Source of the DNA: CAWVSB01 sp046710535
Lineage (GTDB): Bacteria > Pseudomonadota > Gammaproteobacteria > Pseudomonadales > CAWVSB01
DNA length: 64,000 bases
Assembly (NCBI GenBank): GCA_046710535.1
Contig: JBKEHH010000008.1
Coordinates: 69,582-133,581, forward strand
Reading direction: 5' to 3'
Shown: positions 63,888-64,000 of the stretch, one piece after another
How positions within the stretch are numbered: position 1 is the first letter of the stretch
How the letters are laid out: every line of letters begins with the position of its first letter
Notes under the pieces: generated by a model
Told to the model about the DNA's origin: nothing
Seen by the model: the letters and a program-made list of their open reading frames with translations, nothing else
Databases searched by the model: none
Program-made: the position numbers and the translations under genes

Positions 63888-64000
63888 TGATCTTGGACAC
63901 CAACTTAGGTGGTAAAATCCATCTTACAGAGGTGTTTAATGACAACGAAAAGAAGAACATTCAGTCCTGAGTTTAAACGAGAAGCCGCGGAGCTAGTACT
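63888..64000 (+). mobile_element. IS3-family insertion sequence, left end
   Basis: From about 63888 the sequence TGATCTTGGACACC resembles the TG-starting terminal repeat of IS3-family elements. It is followed after about 50 bases by a transposase orfA with the IS3-family start. The IS interrupts the amidohydrolase and continues beyond the window, so the right end and any target-site duplication cannot be checked. Confidence 0.75.
63939..64000 (+). CDS. IS3-family transposase OrfA (partial)
   Basis: Only the first 20 residues are in view: MTTKRRTFSPEFKREAAELV. This is the typical start of the IS3-family OrfA helix-turn-helix protein (R-x-F-S-x-E-F-K-x-E-A). An AGAGGTG ribosome site precedes the ATG. 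OrfA normally binds the element ends and is fused to OrfB by programmed frameshifting; that part is beyond the window. Confidence 0.85.
   Translation, partial: MTTKRRTFSPEFKREAAELV

Overview
The window looks like chromosome from a free-living, aerobic, probably marine gammaproteobacterium. The evidence is the divergent rpoE/nadB pair, the divergent sdhE/ygfZ pair, malate synthase G, a Na+-pumping oxaloacetate decarboxylase, a TonB-dependent receptor and several gammaproteobacterial families of unknown function (TIGR02647, DUF1415, DUF1456, DUF1499). Base composition is moderately AT-rich. An assignment to the Cellvibrionales/Pseudomonadales side of the class is inference only. No rRNA, tRNA, CRISPR array or prophage was seen.

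Positions 1-5,000 hold housekeeping genes: rpoE (cut by the window edge, with a sigma-E-type promoter), nadB, sdhE, ygfZ, ung and a group II truncated globin. A dispersed-repeat-like element with a hairpin and a possible pseudoknot follows at about 5,045-5,300. From 11,982 down to 5,385 on the minus strand lies the most remarkable feature, a compact operon for the deazaflavin cofactor F420. Its order is F420:NADPH oxidoreductase, cofE, cofD, cofC, a fused cofG-cofH (fbiC) and a Rieske oxygenase, ending in an intrinsic terminator. F420 is classically an actinobacterial and archaeal cofactor. Coordinated synthesis, reduction and a KshA-like Rieske enzyme in one gammaproteobacterial transcript is the best candidate here for an under-described system. 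A short-chain dehydrogenase (SDR) diverges from it across a dyad that could be an operator.

Positions 12,200-19,530 form a catabolic block: three SDRs, a coniferyl-type aldehyde dehydrogenase and a paired, apparently heteromeric acyl-CoA dehydrogenase of the sort used on steroid or other bulky acyl-CoAs. Positions 19,800-32,600 carry a purine nucleoside permease-like lipoprotein, a two-component system (PDZ-like sensor plus multi-TM histidine kinase, NarL-type regulator), rubredoxin, oadGAB, a DusC-like enzyme, an acyl-CoA ligase and a periplasmic asparaginase. Positions 35,800-48,300 hold a PhyH dioxygenase, further acyl-CoA enzymes (enoyl-CoA hydratase, MaoC, thioesterase), pyk, glcB, another SDR, a phosphoribosyltransferase and a hydroxypyruvate isomerase/glycerate kinase pair. 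Together these suggest growth on lipids, steroids or terpenoid-like acids, with carbon entering as acetyl-CoA and glyoxylate.

Positions 48,600-64,000 look accessory. They hold a decayed APC permease, glutaryl-CoA dehydrogenase, a LuxR regulator coupled to a TPR-sulfotransferase, a TonB receptor with one stop codon, and a polyamine block (agmatinase, gamma-glutamylputrescine synthetase-like enzyme, APC transporter, frameshifted amine oxidase). They end with an amidohydrolase cut by an IS3-family element. Five genes between about 32,800 and 63,900 are visibly broken and none in the first 32 kb is, so the right half appears to be decaying, unless assembly errors explain it.
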